A stretch of 6,020 bases of DNA from JASLPR01 sp964496475 (GTDB taxonomy: Bacteria; Chloroflexota; UBA11872; VXNJ01): the NCBI GenBank assembly GCA_964496475.1, contig CAZBZS010000079.1, positions 1 through 6,020 on the forward strand, written 5' to 3'. How positions within the stretch are numbered: position 1 is the first letter of the stretch; each line of letters opens with the position of its first letter. The notes beneath the pieces are model-generated. The model was not told the DNA's origin, ran no database searches, and saw only the letters and a program-made list of their open reading frames with translations. The translations under genes were made by a program, and so were the position numbers. Below, in pieces: positions 5,807 to 6,020 of the stretch.

Positions 5807-6020
5807 ATGCCGCCGGTAGCCATTTCGGTCGATCTCCGCGGGCGGATGCGGCGCATCGCAAAGGCGGCGGTAGAGGCGGCCGATCCGGCGCCGGCGATCA
5901 AGCGGCTGCTGCGGGTGGAGGATGGAACGCTGGTGGCGGGCGAGTGGCGTTACGAGCTGGATGGATTTAGGGAAGTAGCGGTGGTTGGGGCGGGGAAGGC
6001 GTCGGCGAGGATGGCGGTGG
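5807..6020 (+). CDS. Glycerate 2-kinase (MOFRL/DUF4147 type), N-terminal part
   Basis: The frame opens at ATG 5807 and runs off the right edge (71 codons seen). The start region reads 'LRGRMRRIAKAAVEAADP', 'AIKRLL', then 'FREVAVVGAGKASARMAV'. This matches the N-terminus of the GckA/TtuD glycerate kinases: a helix with 'A...A.DP', a 'V..L' segment and the 'VVGAGKAS..MA' nucleotide-binding loop. These enzymes phosphorylate D-glycerate to 2-phosphoglycerate in glyoxylate, serine-cycle or sugar-acid breakdown. AGGGA lies only one base before ATG 5807, which is too close for a good site; ATG 5846 is possible but would lose part of the conserved helix. The gene begins 4 bases after TAG 5802 of the SDR remnant, suggesting the two were once tightly coupled. 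The C-terminal MOFRL domain is outside the window. Confidence 0.8.
   Translation, partial: MPPVAISVDLRGRMRRIAKAAVEAADPAPAIKRLLRVEDGTLVAGEWRYELDGFREVAVVGAGKASARMAV

Noticed and set aside
5551..5901. 116-codon - strand frame over the SDR remnant and kinase start
   Set aside because: Antisense to the SDR C-terminus and kinase N-terminus; Arg/Ala-rich with no motif.

Overview
The window is very GC-rich bacterial DNA carrying six genes, all on the + strand and packed almost without gaps. Coding-strand codons end mostly in G rather than C, so G runs are frequent. The gene types (a long-form Rel, an M24-fold protein, a CehA-type PHP protein, an SDR sugar epimerase/dehydrogenase and a class-II-type glycerate kinase) would suit a free-living aerobic heterotroph. 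My loose guess is a Chloroflexota/SAR202-like or similar environmental lineage. That guess rests on protein flavour only, since no taxonomic marker is present.

Layout from left to right. Positions 1-465 hold the C-terminal end of a RecJ-type single-strand DNA exonuclease, whose start lies outside the window. Positions 493-2895 hold a bifunctional-type (p)ppGpp synthetase/hydrolase (Rel) of 800 residues; it appears to carry two consecutive Cys-Cys/His/Cys zinc-finger domains instead of one, and a QFDD motif where bifunctional enzymes normally have RxKD. Positions about 2880-3989 hold an M24 (creatinase/aminopeptidase P fold) protein that has lost most canonical metal ligands; its best start appears to be a non-standard ATC inside the end of rel. 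Positions 4039-4914 hold an intact PHP-domain metal-dependent phosphoesterase. Positions 4951-5757, probably originally to 5802, hold an NAD-dependent epimerase/dehydratase (SDR) gene with at least three in-frame stop codons and no frameshift, called as a pseudogene. Positions 5807-6020 hold the N-terminus of a glycerate 2-kinase that runs off the right edge.

The left part (recJ, rel) is housekeeping: DNA repair and stringent response. The right part looks like a small catabolic run (M24-fold protein, PHP hydrolase, sugar dehydrogenase/epimerase, glycerate kinase), perhaps for sugar acids or similar compounds, with the sugar dehydrogenase step decaying. Spacing is tight throughout (27, about -16, 49, 36 and 4-49 bases between successive genes), consistent with co-transcription, and I see no convincing terminator or promoter. 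There is no gene-free stretch over 300 bases. I see no mobile element, CRISPR array, RNA gene or phage gene. The most unusual points are the double zinc finger and QFDD motif of Rel, the ATC start of the M24 gene, and the multiply interrupted but frame-preserved SDR gene.
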